A stretch of 64,000 nt of DNA, taken from Syngnathus acus. Its lineage: Eukaryota; Chordata; Actinopteri; Syngnathiformes; Syngnathidae. Location of the stretch: assembly GCF_901709675.1 (NCBI RefSeq), contig NC_051105.1, positions 9,048,104-9,112,103 of the forward strand, read 5' to 3'. Each line of letters begins with the position of its first letter. Position 1 is the first letter of the stretch. Shown here piece by piece: positions 26,089 to 38,369 of the stretch. The position numbers were made by a program, and so were the translations under genes. The notes under the pieces were generated by a model. The model was not told the DNA's origin. It searched no databases and worked only from the letters and a program-made list of their open reading frames with translations.

Positions 26089-28287
26089 AAACTATTACGG
26101 TAACACACTGTCCATTTCATGTTCCGAGTTTTTTCTGTCATTCGGTGCCAATGTATGTTTTTGGCTCTCCTCAGCATAGGAAATTAGGTAGTGTGAGCAA
26201 CTCGACAGGGAGGTCTTAAGATCCGCGTCTGCACCAGAAGGACGCCAGATTGTTCCTCTTGTTCCATTGTGTGAATCTGATTGCCATCTTGCATCCTGTC
26301 TCACTCCAGTGATATTTTTTGTTCTACTCCCTGTTGGATAGTCTTTGTTTTTTGTTGTCCCTGTTCTCTGAAGTTTTTGAATCTTCCCGGCAACCCTTCT
26401 CGCTCGCTCTATGAACCATCGTAAGCCACGCGTTTCCCTTGTCTTCTCCTTTTATTGTTGTGCTTTTGTTTGCTTTGACCTTACACCTTTTTTTGTTTGT
26501 TTTGGTTCGCGCATTTTTTGTGTCATATGTTTAACCTTTACAATAATTCTGAATAGATTTTTTACTAACTCCAATCTGTTTTGACCAAATACATATAGTG
26601 CGATGATTTGGCCTGAGCAGTTAATCTGTAGCCAGCACAGCGGTAATTTGCAAGCGCTGACATGTTAATCAAGAGATGATTTTTTTTTCTGGAAACACAA
26701 AGTAGGAAGATATACAGAGGATTGTTGCAGGGCAAATTATGGCACATTTTCTAGTGATCAATGAGGGCTGCAGTACAGCACCAGCTGTGTTATCATTGCT
26801 TTTTCATCCCCATCTGCCACGACTACTGCTAAACCTGACACTCTTTCAATCCGCTGGTTGTTACTACCCAGACAACACACACACACGCACAAGCAGAAAC
26901 ATATATTGTATTTGATTATCACAGCTGTGTTGGTGCTTTTTATTTTTGGATATTAACACTTTTTAACATGTTCTCAGCATCTCAACACATTTCAATGGAA
27001 TGGAATGTTCTTTCTATGTGGATCTGATATGGACTATAGAATTTAATCTAATGGATGGGTTTGTCCTGCAATGGGGGTGTTTATATTTTTACAAAAGCAG
27101 ACAATGAGAATGCGCAGCAGCGGTGAGTGGCAACCGTTCGTAAATGTCATATGAGATTCACTAAAAATTTAGTTTTAATGTGAGTCGTAAGTAAATATCG
27201 TAAAAGAAAAAGTTTAAAAGTTTGGTTGCGCTGAGATAAAATTATCGGTGAAGGAAATTCATTTGACAGCATGCAAAATATTATGCACCATGACCCGTGG
27301 TAACCTCAAGCTTCTTTGTTTGGATAATCCACAGATCTCTTGCTTTGACATGAAAGAAAAATCCATGGCCGTTTCATCACGATCAGCTGCAAATTGTACC
27401 TGAGAAGAGAAATTACCTTTGTCAGAAAGTATTTAAAAATTGGAACAATATTGCACAGAATAGCGTTTCCTCTCCTGAGAAGACTTTTTACGTTCTTTAT
27501 TTTCTATCATCAACAATATTTGTGACTTTTTTTTCTTCAAATATCACATGCAGAATGAAAATGTTTATATTCATGTTTTTACAATCCTGCTCAGAATGAT
27601 TTCTAAAAAAATAAATCCCCACGCCAAACAATGATAACTCTTTAGCTCTTTTATCATATTTTGCTGAAATTGTCATCTTGCATTTGAGATTGTGCTTGTT
27701 TTGAACACCTCTGTTATGCCCAAGCCCACTTACTTTTCATTTAGTTCCACAAAATAGAAAACAACCCAAGGCATCCCTCAAGCAAGACTGCTGAATTTAC
27801 AAATTTTTCCTCAGATGCCAAAAGAGCTGTTTACCTGCTTGCCATCATCTCAGGGGTGAATGTCAACTCTAATCACACACTTTAATTCTTGCCTGTTGTG
27901 TTTTGGCTTCAACTTGGATTTGTTAAATAGAGCTTTGCTTCACTGTAACTGCAAGAATGATTAGTAAAGAAGTGTACAAACACAAATGTTCAATTTTTTG
28001 ACAATTACTGACACTAATTTCATCAATGTAAAATTTATTTAATTTATCAACTCAAACAGGCTGTCACAAATATATTTTCCTTATCGTACGCCATTTCTGG
28101 AGACACAGTGTATTTGTTTTCACTTATCTAAGTTGATGCAGCAATTTAAAAAAAGCACAACAAATTTCCTGCACAATAAGTCCCAACCTGATTGCTCACA
28201 TTTGCGATGTGTTGTGGGATGGAATAGAAAATGTCAAAACAAAAGCTCAGTCCTTTGGGTTGAATACATTCCTTATTTTATATTTTG

Positions 28288-28602
28288 CCAGCTCAGTGGC
28301 CTAGTGGTAGAGTGTCCGCCCTGAGACTGGAAGGTTGTGGGTTCAAACCCCGGCCGGGTCATACCAAAGACTATAAAAATGGGACCCATTGCCTCCCTGC
28401 TTGGCACTCAGCATTAAGGGTTGGAATTGGGGGGTTAGATCACCAACTGATTCCCGAGCGCGGCACCGCTGCTGCTCACTGCTCCCCTCTCCCCCAGGGG
28501 ATGGATTAAAATCACACGGGGATGGGTTAAATGCAGAGGACAAATTTCACCACACCCAGGTGTGTGTGTGACGATCATTGGGACAAAAAAAAAAAAAAAA
28601 AA
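28288..28602 (+). mobile_element. tRNA-derived SINE with poly(A) tail
   Basis: A head of about 75 bases carries RNA polymerase III internal promoter boxes: an A-box-like TAGTGGTAGAGTG at 28302 and a B box GGTTCAAACCC near 28340. It is followed by a body ending ACACCCAGGTGTGTGTGTGA, CGATCATTGGGAC and then about 19 A residues. This is the layout of a tRNA-derived SINE inserted in the + direction. The body is familiar from fish genomes. I could not define a target duplication. It is intact enough to produce a spurious short reading frame but encodes no protein. Confidence 0.85.
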
Positions 28603-29277
28603 TAATAATTTTTCTTATCTGAGATGTCACAACAATCATCTCGAATATTTTAAGTTCTGGTACCTCTGGGTTTTCAGAGAAACACGGGAGGATTTTCAAC
28701 AATTACAAAATCCCAAACAATGAACAATGAATCATCCTCTGATAAATGACGGTTCACCCAGAGGACAACGTGCAGTGCTGCAAGTTCTACAGAAAGGATT
28801 AAAAAAAAAAATCTCTAAAAGTGATAGCCACAACTCATTTGCATATTGCACATAACACATTTTGATGATAGTATTTAACACTGGACAGAAATGCAAAGTA
28901 CAAAAAGCAAAAGGTGATCTCTGCGATTAGCTTACATCATCACTCACATTTTTTATTTATTGACCACCCCTCACAAGACCTGTTCTGGAACATTCTCTCA
29001 CTTGAGATTGTAAATCAAGTTAAAAATCCAAACACCATGAGACTTTTGGATAAAAGACGCAGCATGTTCACCAGTCTAGCGGCATTCTCTTCAACCTTTG
29101 TGAACAACCTCAACTGGGATTCACATCACTGAACAAAATTTCAGAGACTCATCCTGAAGATAAATGCAGGTTTTACATGTTTACTAAGTATCAGCTTGAC
29201 TGCAAGCAGTCGAGTTCACTGCAGGGGTACTGCGGCCCTCACTGTCCTCTGTCATCCCGGCAGGAGCGAGTAAATCA

Positions 29278-29440
29278 GAGAGAACAAGAGTTTGATGGAC
29301 ATCCTGTGGAATTGTCTCGGTCAGGGTTCCGTAATGGAGATGTGCATCTGCTGCATCATGCAAATCCTTCACACAGAGCCCGTCCACGGAGACGCTGTGA
29401 TCAAGAAGAATCCAAAGAAAGAACGAGGTTTGGAATTTGA
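29278..29440 (+). other. Mixed-composition block, possible relic exon or conserved element
   Basis: Balanced base composition with overlapping open frames on both strands (for example MDILWNCLGQGSVMEMC on +). No splice sites of good quality bound it and no family is recognised. More likely conserved non-coding DNA or chance than a gene. Confidence 0.15.
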
Positions 29441-30340
29441 AAAACCATCCTGCTACTATGTTAATGTCACAAGCTTCACATTCGGTTAAAGTGTAAAACA
29501 GAATACATGTCATGCGGCTCTTGTGTTTCTGAGAATATACGGTACGTGCTTGGTAAAACAGGCATACTGCTTGAGAAAATGTCTTCCGTGAAAATATTTA
29601 AGTGATATATAACCCACAGTTATAGGTGAAAGATGAAAATGACGGCACGTATAAAAATGCCAGCGCCTCTGTCCACACCATGACTGCATATAAATAAATT
29701 TAACCAGGACCATGAATCACTTCCATATAGAACCCCGTCGCGTTTATTCTCGACAGCCTTGACGAACAGCAATATCAGCTGCAAGACAGTGATCAATCTG
29801 CATTACATTTACAAACTACTAAAACAACACTCACCTTTTCTCCTTGTCGTACAGCGCAAAGCATTGTGGCTGAGTTCAGGAGCTGGGGACAGAAAGCATT
29901 AAACTAAAAGGTCATTGCTCAGTTATTAGGCATGGCGCTGTTTGCTAATAGCTCTGCCCAGAGAGGCAGCTATTGATCAGGACCTGTCCCCGCTCCAACA
30001 GGGAGGATTACACACATTTCATTTGTTCCATCTAATTGAGCAGGGTTCACCTTGCAGGGAGTCCTCGTGCATGTACACACGCCAAAGCACCTACAGTATA
30101 TGCTTGGTTTAATCCGAACATGTGCACATGTGGATACAAAGAAACACATACGAACACGGTTGAAGCAATAAACAACGGAAGCAAATATTGCGGTTCGGTA
30201 ATATTTGCATAGTGGACTGCGGATTTACGATGGTCTTATATAAATATGTTGACAGTAGTGAATCAGCTTACATGTGTCACTTATGATAGAGTTAATCACA
30301 TAGCTCTCTGAATAAATAGTCATGAACATGTTTTCTAGTA

Positions 30341-30693
30341 TCATATTTTTCAGACTGTATGGTGTACTGGATTAGAAGGTGCTCTCTCAATGAAAAGGTC
30401 TATTTTGGGAAATTTGCATATATAAAGGTGCCTTGGGTTACAAGGTGCCCCAGGTTATAAGGCGTAGAGTCTCAAGGAACAGGTCTATTTGTAGAAATTT
30501 CCATAAGGTGCACTCGGTTAAAAGGCCCAATGGACTATAAATTGCATTACTCGACGTTAAGGGAAACAAACCGGACCAGCAAATGAGTCAAAGTTCATCC
30601 AACTTCAGTTTGACATCCATTCATAAGGTGCAGTGTTAATTTTTGAGAAAATTAACAGATTATAAGTGTGGCTTATATTCAGAAAAATACGGT
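30341..30693. mobile_element. Old, diverged relative of the 49305 miniature transposon
   Basis: The left edge reads ATATTTTTCAGACTGTATGG and the right edge GGCTTATATTCAGAAAAATA followed by CGG. These are degraded forms of the inverted ends at 49305-49686. The interior repeats variants of AAGGTGC and GGTTATAAGGCG several times, matching the self-similar interior of the fresh copy. Many mismatches indicate an old insertion. No coding capacity. Confidence 0.65.
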
Positions 30694-31834
30694 TAATCAT
30701 CAGTGTATTTGAATTCCGGCGAGGCCCTGCGCTAAATCTCTTAGATGTTTATCTGGACGATCTAATCAGATTGAAACCAGTAATAGGGTTCTCAAGATCT
30801 GCTGGGGCATGCATCAAGTCATTTGAGGGAGCCGTATCGTACTGGAGAAGTATCGTAGCATTTTATTGTATAAAGAAACATATTTGGTCTATCAAGTTTA
30901 GTCAATCAAGTATATCAGACAGAACAATAAGCAAAAGGAGAACCTGACGACGCCGACCACTATTCCAAAGCCATTCTTTTCCAATATATACGTGGAATAT
31001 CCTCAGAGTATTCCCATTTTTCCTATTCAATTTCATTTCATGGCTCATACGTTGATCGTTATTTAGAATTTGCGATCCGGATGCATTTTGAATCGAAAGA
31101 CCACAACAAAGCAAAAATGGAAGTTTGACTTTTGTTTAATTCATCAACATCTTGCACCATTTTTATCATCCTTCACGGAGCATTTGATGTATTGCTGCAG
31201 TTGCTGTAAAGCCTTTGTTTTGTGGGAGGTCAATAACTCATCTGTGATCACGCAGTGTGACCGTTGTGATGCACTCTGATCGAGAGAGTATTAGACTCTT
31301 TTGGTGATCAACAGCAAATCTGTCACTGCTATACAGAGTGACACAACCTTAAGAAGCATCTTCAGCGGCCCGATAACTTACACAGTGTTTTATCACAGCA
31401 CGAAAAGGTTCTATAGGGCAGTTGGAGCACACATTCATCATTTTATAATTATGCATTATATGCAAGGGCTTGGCATGTTGACAAATTAAGCAATCTGGAA
31501 AGGCACAAGGATGCAGAGGGCTTAAAGGAACTATTATCAGATAAGTTTGGACCTCAGCGCGCTGCATATTACTGCCAAAGGCGTATTGTGTACTCTAACA
31601 TGAGGATCCAGATTTAAAAGATACACCGAGGATGTCAATCATTTTTTAAATCATAAACCACCAGACCTTAATTTATTCATCTCAACCACTTAATTTTAGT
31701 CATATTACACAACCAGAATGTTAGTTTAGTAAAAGTTACCACATATACCAAAATAACACAGTAAAGTGCAAATACATAAAGAAAAATATTTGTAGTCTGT
31801 TACCTTACAAGACTTCTGTTCTTGATATTACACA

Positions 31835-32025
31835 ACAGTGCTGACCTACTGCACCATGGACAGTTTCAATTTCACAGCCAGTGTCCATTATGCACACGGC
31901 AGATTAAGGGTCTTGTGCAGCCTAATCGCAGACAGAGTCAGATTGCCCTCAATGTGGCTTCACTGGCTCTTAATGAGGCCATTTTCCTGCAGCGAGGATC
32001 ACTCAAGGGGAACTAATCTCTAGTG
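31835..32025. promoter_or_regulatory. Candidate conserved non-coding element
   Basis: Complex sequence of balanced composition (GGCAGATTAAGGGTCTTGTG, GGCTCTTAATGAGGCCATTT) inside AT-rich surroundings. All + strand frames are largely open but peptide content is unremarkable. Texture-based inference only. Confidence 0.2.
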
Positions 32026-33383
32026 TGAGGTCCAGGGGGGGGCAGAGAGTATGAAAATAGCAGCAAGACTTTTTGTTTTTATCGATTTTGTCCGCTGCAG
32101 GCTATCGAAGGACCGATCACACCTGTGTGTTTTTACAAGTAGTAAGAATTATTTTTTTAAGTAAGCCTAACTGGAGGCTTACCATTGCTACGGATTTCGA
32201 TTGAACGGCTTCAAATATAACCGATTCAAAGGGAATCCAAGCAAGTTTGGAAACTGGAACAGCAAACCAGGACACATTCAAAAAGTAATGAACACAGAAT
32301 TGAAGTCTCAAAAAGACAAAAATAAATGTACTATTTTTGCATACTTCTTAGTGCGATCTATCAGTTTTTCTAACAAACTAAACAATTAATTATTGCATTT
32401 GTCGATAAATAAAAACAAATACATTTCTTATCACTTGAAAAGCAAGCAGTTACATAACATTGCTTGGTCTATAGTGTGAGAATATTTTTCATCAGAGCAG
32501 GTTGTTTTACACACATAGGCAGTTTGCTCCTCTCCGTTGTCAAAATACATGCTGACACATTCACTTGCACATTGGCCTTTTGACCTCTGACACTCAGAGG
32601 GCACTGGGAAGTCTCATTAGTCACAAAATGCAAAGACACAATTGTGGAGAAGGTTGGCAAAAATGGAATGTCGTGGAATAGTTGCTGTCAGTGAAAAAGC
32701 AAGTATAGCAGAGCTCATTCATATTTTCCAGAAGAGATGGAGGCCATTAGCGCCTAATAATAGCGCAAGAATATAATGTTATATGCCAAGACACCCTGTC
32801 CGCAGTGGATTACAATTTAGACACTTAACAATTGGCCACTTACTTCCATTGACGTGCTTCAGTGGGATATTTTGAGACGTTTCATTTCCTGACAGCTCCA
32901 AAAGGTTATGATTTACATAAAGGAAATGTGATTTTGATTAAGTCTTTATCAATGAAGGAGGAGCCTGGCGAAAAGGGAAAAATGTGTGGTTGGAGACCAC
33001 AAACAAGTTGAAGTCTGGGCTGGGTATAGCGGAGACATATTGTATTAATTATGTGCTATTAATTGTACAGTAAATGTGTTGGACATTAATGCCAAATCTT
33101 GTAAAAAGTCCCGTGGTGAGCAAGGTTTTAAATGAACCACTCCTGACTTCCTCTAAATGAATTTAGATTATATCACCAACAAACAGCCTTAATGTTTTCG
33201 GCCGTTAAAGGGGCAGTGTGTAAATATTTTTTCCATATAGTGCTCAACTAATAGAATGCAATGACCTCGAACCACGCTGAGGAACATTTTTGCTAGGTTT
33301 GTCTCCTTCGGGTATCCATAGTAGAAATATGATGATGAGACATGTCAGCCTCCTGTACGGTGAGGCGTGACTTATGTAATATA

Positions 33384-33533
33384 CCGTATTGGCCCGAATA
33401 TAAGACGAGGTTTTTTTCATTGAAATAAAACTGAAAAAGGGGGGGTTGTCTTACATTCGGGGTCTAGACAAAGGCTTTTTTCAAACTTGAGTCTTGAAAA
33501 AGAGGTGGTCGTCTTATATTCAGGCCAATACGG
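33384..33533. mobile_element. Second miniature TA-target transposon, 150 bases
   Basis: The left end begins CCGTATTGGCCCGAATATAA and the right end is its near-exact reverse complement (ends CAGGCCAATACGG); about 25 of 27 end positions pair. TA dinucleotides flank both sides (33382-33383 and 33534-33535). The short interior is T-rich and then G-rich and cannot encode a protein. It shares the CCGTATT terminus with the 49305 family but is otherwise distinct. Confidence 0.8.
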
Positions 33534-35212
33534 TAATTAGCGATGACAAGACCGACGGCGAACTACAAAAATATGTTAATGTGATAAAAAAACATTTTTG
33601 CCCATTATTAAAACAAAATTAAGATTGAAACATTGTCTTTAAGCTCTCAAATGTTTCGTCAAAAGCAACAAACATGCACCACTACGTCAAAACAATTGGT
33701 GGAAAAATACAAATTAAAGTGAAAAATTCGCAGATGATGATAATCACAGTGATGAAAAAGACACTGCAATATTAAAAAAAACAAATAGTCCATCTTATTG
33801 ATAAATGAGGCAAGGTGATTTTGGCCCGTAGGTGAGTGAATGCAGCATAATCTGTTCCATGGTGGTGGCATGTCTCAAATGAGGCAATGCATGAGCAGGT
33901 GTGAATGAGTCAATTAAAAGTTTTAATGACAGGGAGGCTATGATGATGGAAAGAGGAGGGAGGAGTGGATCCGCATACCTAAGTGCGAGACTTTGTTCCA
34001 ACGAGGCTCTCAAGTGCGTCGAAACGCTGCCAAGCTCCAGCTTATAAAGCTGACTAACCGTCTATCTGTCGCTGCCAGTTTGCACTTGCTTCGTCTGTGG
34101 GGTCTCCTTTTAGAACTTTGAATGGAAGTTCTTAAGTGGAGGAAGTTCGTGAGCAATTTAAATTGTAAATTTAAGGCATGAAGTAACATTTGATTGGCCT
34201 TGACAGCGCTTGCATTTACTTTGTGGCTAAGAACAACCAGCGCATTGTCGCTTGCTTAATGAAACATTTTTAATAGTTTCCATTTGGGCCCTAATATTGT
34301 ATTATAAACGTCTTACATTGGCATCAATATATTTGGTGACAAAGTTTGTTGATTCTTCCCAAAAAAATTGGACGGGGCTGTTATAAATAGTGACCTACTT
34401 CTGATAAAACCTCTTTTTCATTCTGTGCAGATGCTGGATTTTGCTTTATATCTGTTTCATTTTCATTTTGCGACCAACTCCTTTCTCCTGCTCACTGAGT
34501 AGGCCTTGTCCCCAGGCCAGACGGGATAATTAGATTTGGGAATGCAGGGAAAAAGTCAACGCTCTTGCCAATACAGTCGCACATGCCCAATACGGTCTAG
34601 ATTATGCAAATCAGCAGCTCTTGCTTCCTTTGAAAATGTACAGAGATAAACAGAGGGTTCACACAGAGGACACAGAACGAGTCGCATCTTCCTTCCCGCT
34701 GTAAGAGAGGCAGCATCACTCTCATTAAGTTTATTGGTTATAGCTACTCGACGCTATGCTTTAGCAACTTTGAGAAGGTATTTTTAACTGGAATTCAACT
34801 GCCTCACAATCTCATCTTTATTTTGGTCTTGAAACAGCTGTTTAAGGATGCAAGTATTGCAAAAAAAATAAAATAGCAGTTAAGGGGGAATGAAAATTAA
34901 TTTGTTCAGCATATAATTATTACTCATATGCTGGGCTAATAGGAATGGGGGCAGGCAGCTGATATAAATCCAATTAAGGGAAAAAGCATAGCGTGACAAG
35001 GCAGTTGTCGTGGTGTCTGCATTTTAATTCAACAACCCCAAAAAAAATCAGACCTGGCCATTTTCAGTTCTTGTATGCAGTAGAGCGGATAAGCAAAGAA
35101 GTTTCTGAGAGTCAAGCGTCAACTGTACAAAAGCATCATTGGCATTACGTTGCCCAACAAACGGTAAATAGACGAGGCTCTTATGCGAGCGAGAGATGAT
35201 TGAAAATGGTCG

Positions 35213-35430
35213 TGTGTTTCCTTAGTAGCCTTGTGGGTGATAGCCTGGCCTCTGTCATCTATTAAGCAATCTTATTAATTCAAACACCATGCTTCATCAT
35301 TAGGCTATTACAACTCTGATGTAATCTTGTCAGTTTTATGAATTAAATTACCTGTGTCCTACATGAATTTAATGGACTCTTTGCAAGAATTTATGACAGC
35401 TGTGGGGCGATCATTGAAAAGGAAATGAAT
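35213..35430. promoter_or_regulatory. Candidate conserved non-coding element
   Basis: A block with no homopolymers, rich in homeodomain-like core sites (ATTAAGC, TTATTAATTC, AATTAAATTA) interleaved with G/C-bearing sequence (AGCTGTGGGGCGATCATTGA). This texture is typical of vertebrate developmental enhancers. Conservation cannot be judged from one sequence, so this is inference. Confidence 0.25.
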
Positions 35431-37730
35431 AATTCCTCCGGGACCGAAAACACCTTGTTTAAGCTCGTGCGGGTGAATCAGTAGCCGATTCACATGATTC
35501 CACTTTCCAACCAACAGAGGCCAATTCAAACAATGATCTTCTTCACCTGTCTTTTACTGGGGTTCAAATTCAGGCCATGACAACTTACTCCAAGAAAATA
35601 ACATGTCAATAATCGCAGAACTGCAGACATTCAGCTGCCAAGCTTAGACGGAGCATAAATAGCCTCCAGGCATGACTTGATGAGAAATTCTACCAGGCTT
35701 GGACAGAACCTGGTGAGCATTTGTATTTTACCTGTTATTCTTTTTGGGAACATTGAGAAATCATTGTCTTTTTGGGAGGGCAGGGTTCAAAAGATTTCTG
35801 GAAAACAAAAAGTACAGCAAAATTCCATCATGAACCATCTCCAAAACAGGATAGCTGCTGTATGATTTTTCAGTCAAAAAAAAAGATGTACTGTGCGATG
35901 AAAATATTTCTACGGGTGAACCAATTAGTGCATGGATAAGCTTAGGATAAAAAATAATAATTCATAGCATGGTTCAATAGAAAAAAAAAACAGACGCAAC
36001 TGCTTATCTTCTAACTAATGTCTTCGTATACAAAAAAAGAAATGTTTCATAACAAGAGACACAACACTTAAAAAGTCCCAAAGAGTTGAGAATGACATTT
36101 GACTCTTTTGCAGCCCTTTGCCAACAACTGTTTGTTAAACGTTTAAAAAAAAAAAAAAGAAAAGATTCCAGCAGGCCACTGCACCATGCACACGTTTCAT
36201 CAGTTTGCTGTATACTCCGCCTGCGGTGATTCACAATCCATGACTCTGCTCTTCTTGCATTATGCATAACTCAGTTGTTGTTCACCTCTGAATCTTACAG
36301 CCACAGACAAAAATATCAGTTGAGGAAAACAATGTTAAGTATTAACAATAAAAAATAGCATTAGTGGACATATTTTGAAAATACATTTTTGGAAAACATA
36401 ATGCCCTCCCTGAATTAAAGTTGCTGTTGGTCATTTTTTAAATCATCTATATCATCCATTATTGGTTATTTACATGTGGTGAGCTATTTTTAGAACAGGT
36501 CTGCGGGCTACTTATGTGGTTCGTGGCTATGGAGAAAGTTTATTGCTCATACATACCAATCTTGCAAAAAATAAAAATAGAAAAAATAAAATGAGGATGA
36601 GCAGTACGTAAAACGGTTGGCTGGATTGATAGATATAGTCCCTGTGATCGCACTTTGATGTCGGCAAATGTTTAATATTGTCTTTTGTGGACGGACGCAG
36701 AAATAGAATGAATCTGAAGAATCTTAACTGCACAATAAAATCAATACATCCGTTCGGATATAACAGTGGCGTCATCTTCGAGATGGGAAGTTGTTTAGGC
36801 TATTGTTGAGTTTTTTTGCTTGAATGACAAAACTGAGAGAAAAGCGATTTTTTTTGTGGGGGTTTTTTCTTCCGCACCTAAGTGCCTTCAGAGGAGCAAC
36901 AGGGGATGGAAGGCCCTTGGCATTGGCTGGTGCGTTTAACGGACTGGAAACAAGGCTTCATATTCAGCAATTTATGATCTCAACATAGGAAAAGCAGTAT
37001 GGAAGAAAGGCTAGGGGAGGGAATAATAGGAGAGACCTCGGGAGGTGAAATGAAGGACATCGTCCAAGACAAACTCCCATCAGACGATGTCGATGAGAGA
37101 CGCCCAGCTAACAGGAACAAATGGGATTGCTTCAATCTCAATTTCAAATGTTGTTTTAGAGAGGCTCCGTTTGGTGTTCACTTTTGTTCCCGCATATTTG
37201 ACCTTCAAAATGTACAGTTTGTTGCTCACCGAATGATAACAACAAAATAATACAAACGTATCGTATACAAGGCAAAGATGACAAAAATGTTTGAGAAGAA
37301 TTAAGCAAATTCATGTGGTTAATTTCTCTTTCCTGCCATCTCTCTTTCTCTTCCCCCTGCTGTCTGGCAGTTTAGCAGTTGGCAGAGTCTCCCTATCTCC
37401 TGACAAAGATTATGTTGGCAGGTAGTAGGTAGGTGATTAATCCGCCTGAGAGGGGAAACAACATTAACCTGCCTCTCAGCATTTGCCACCGCATCACCTT
37501 GCAGAAAATACATCGCTCCAACAATAAATTAGCCATATAAAGCTTTTATAAGCTCTATGGTATTTCCGACATAATTATTGTATGAATTAAAAAGAGCATG
37601 TTTACCCGGGATGCTTATAATGATCACATCAGCATAGTTGGCTGAAACCTTTTAACCATAAAGAGTCGGGTCCAAAACTGATTAGATCATTATTTTAGTA
37701 CCCAAACATTTTTGTGACATTTTGTCTCGT

Positions 37731-37785
37731 AATGTGTTGTGAGATTTGATGATGTAAAATGCTCAATACAGATTGGGAAACACTG
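37731..37785. mobile_element. hAT-like repeat right-end fragment
   Basis: It ends TTGGGAAACACTG, close to the reverse complement of the CAGTGGTTCCCAA terminus, and is preceded by GTGTTGTGAGATTTGATGAT, similar to the subterminal part of the same family. No left end is evident nearby. Decayed copy; the family assignment rests on memory of the terminal motif. Confidence 0.4.
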
Positions 37786-38201
37786 CATTAGGGGACATGA
37801 GTGGAAGATATTGAATATTGATCTTCAAAGGGGAAAGGTATGGTACGATCTGTCATTGTTAACTAATCATTACGAGATGTGAGTTATTCCACTACACACT
37901 GGTTCAGTGTTTTTAAGTCAAATGCTGTAAAGGTGAGTTTAGACACCTGTGCTCAGGAAATATTTTTTGAAAGAAATAGGTTTTTGCACATTTCATCTTT
38001 TTAATACATCCCTTAGCCTTCTCCTACCTGTCTTTCTTTACCGCCCAGCACTCTCCATCTGTCTTCCTCTCTGTTTGGTGCAGATGGAGCAACATGACAA
38101 GGGCATGGAAGCCAATCCATTCGAACCTTGTCATCTGCAGGCATTTCGATCTGCCTCTATCTCGATTAGGGGTGGCCGGCTGGTGGGAGATGAGTGTGGG
38201 C

Positions 38202-38240
38202 ATGTTTGTGTATGTATGTGTGCATATGTGTGTGTGTCTC
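38202..38240. repeat. Imperfect TG-rich tract
   Basis: TGTTTGTGTATGTATGTGTG with further interrupted TGTG units. It makes a compositionally biased Cys/Val reading frame across this stretch, which I do not regard as a gene. Confidence 0.8.
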
Positions 38241-38344
38241 AGATATGTAGGGATCTGGTCTATTGCATTGCTAACCTGTCTCCTGCAACACCTCCTACTT
38301 CTTCCTTCTTGTCATTAACCTGTCACATACCGGTGTATGTATGT

Positions 38345-38369
38345 AAAAAAATATATATATATACACACA
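38345..38369. repeat. Compound A / TA / CA microsatellite
   Basis: A run of A, then about six TA units, then CACACATAC. Confidence 0.85.

Noticed and set aside
28288-28375. Possible tRNA gene
   Set aside because: The A and B boxes belong to a tRNA-derived SINE: a SINE body and poly(A) tail follow and no proper cloverleaf closes.
29520-29545. Possible further end of the 49305 transposon family (GAATATACGGTA)
   Set aside because: Only about 10 bases match, with no TTATAGTC core. Too weak.
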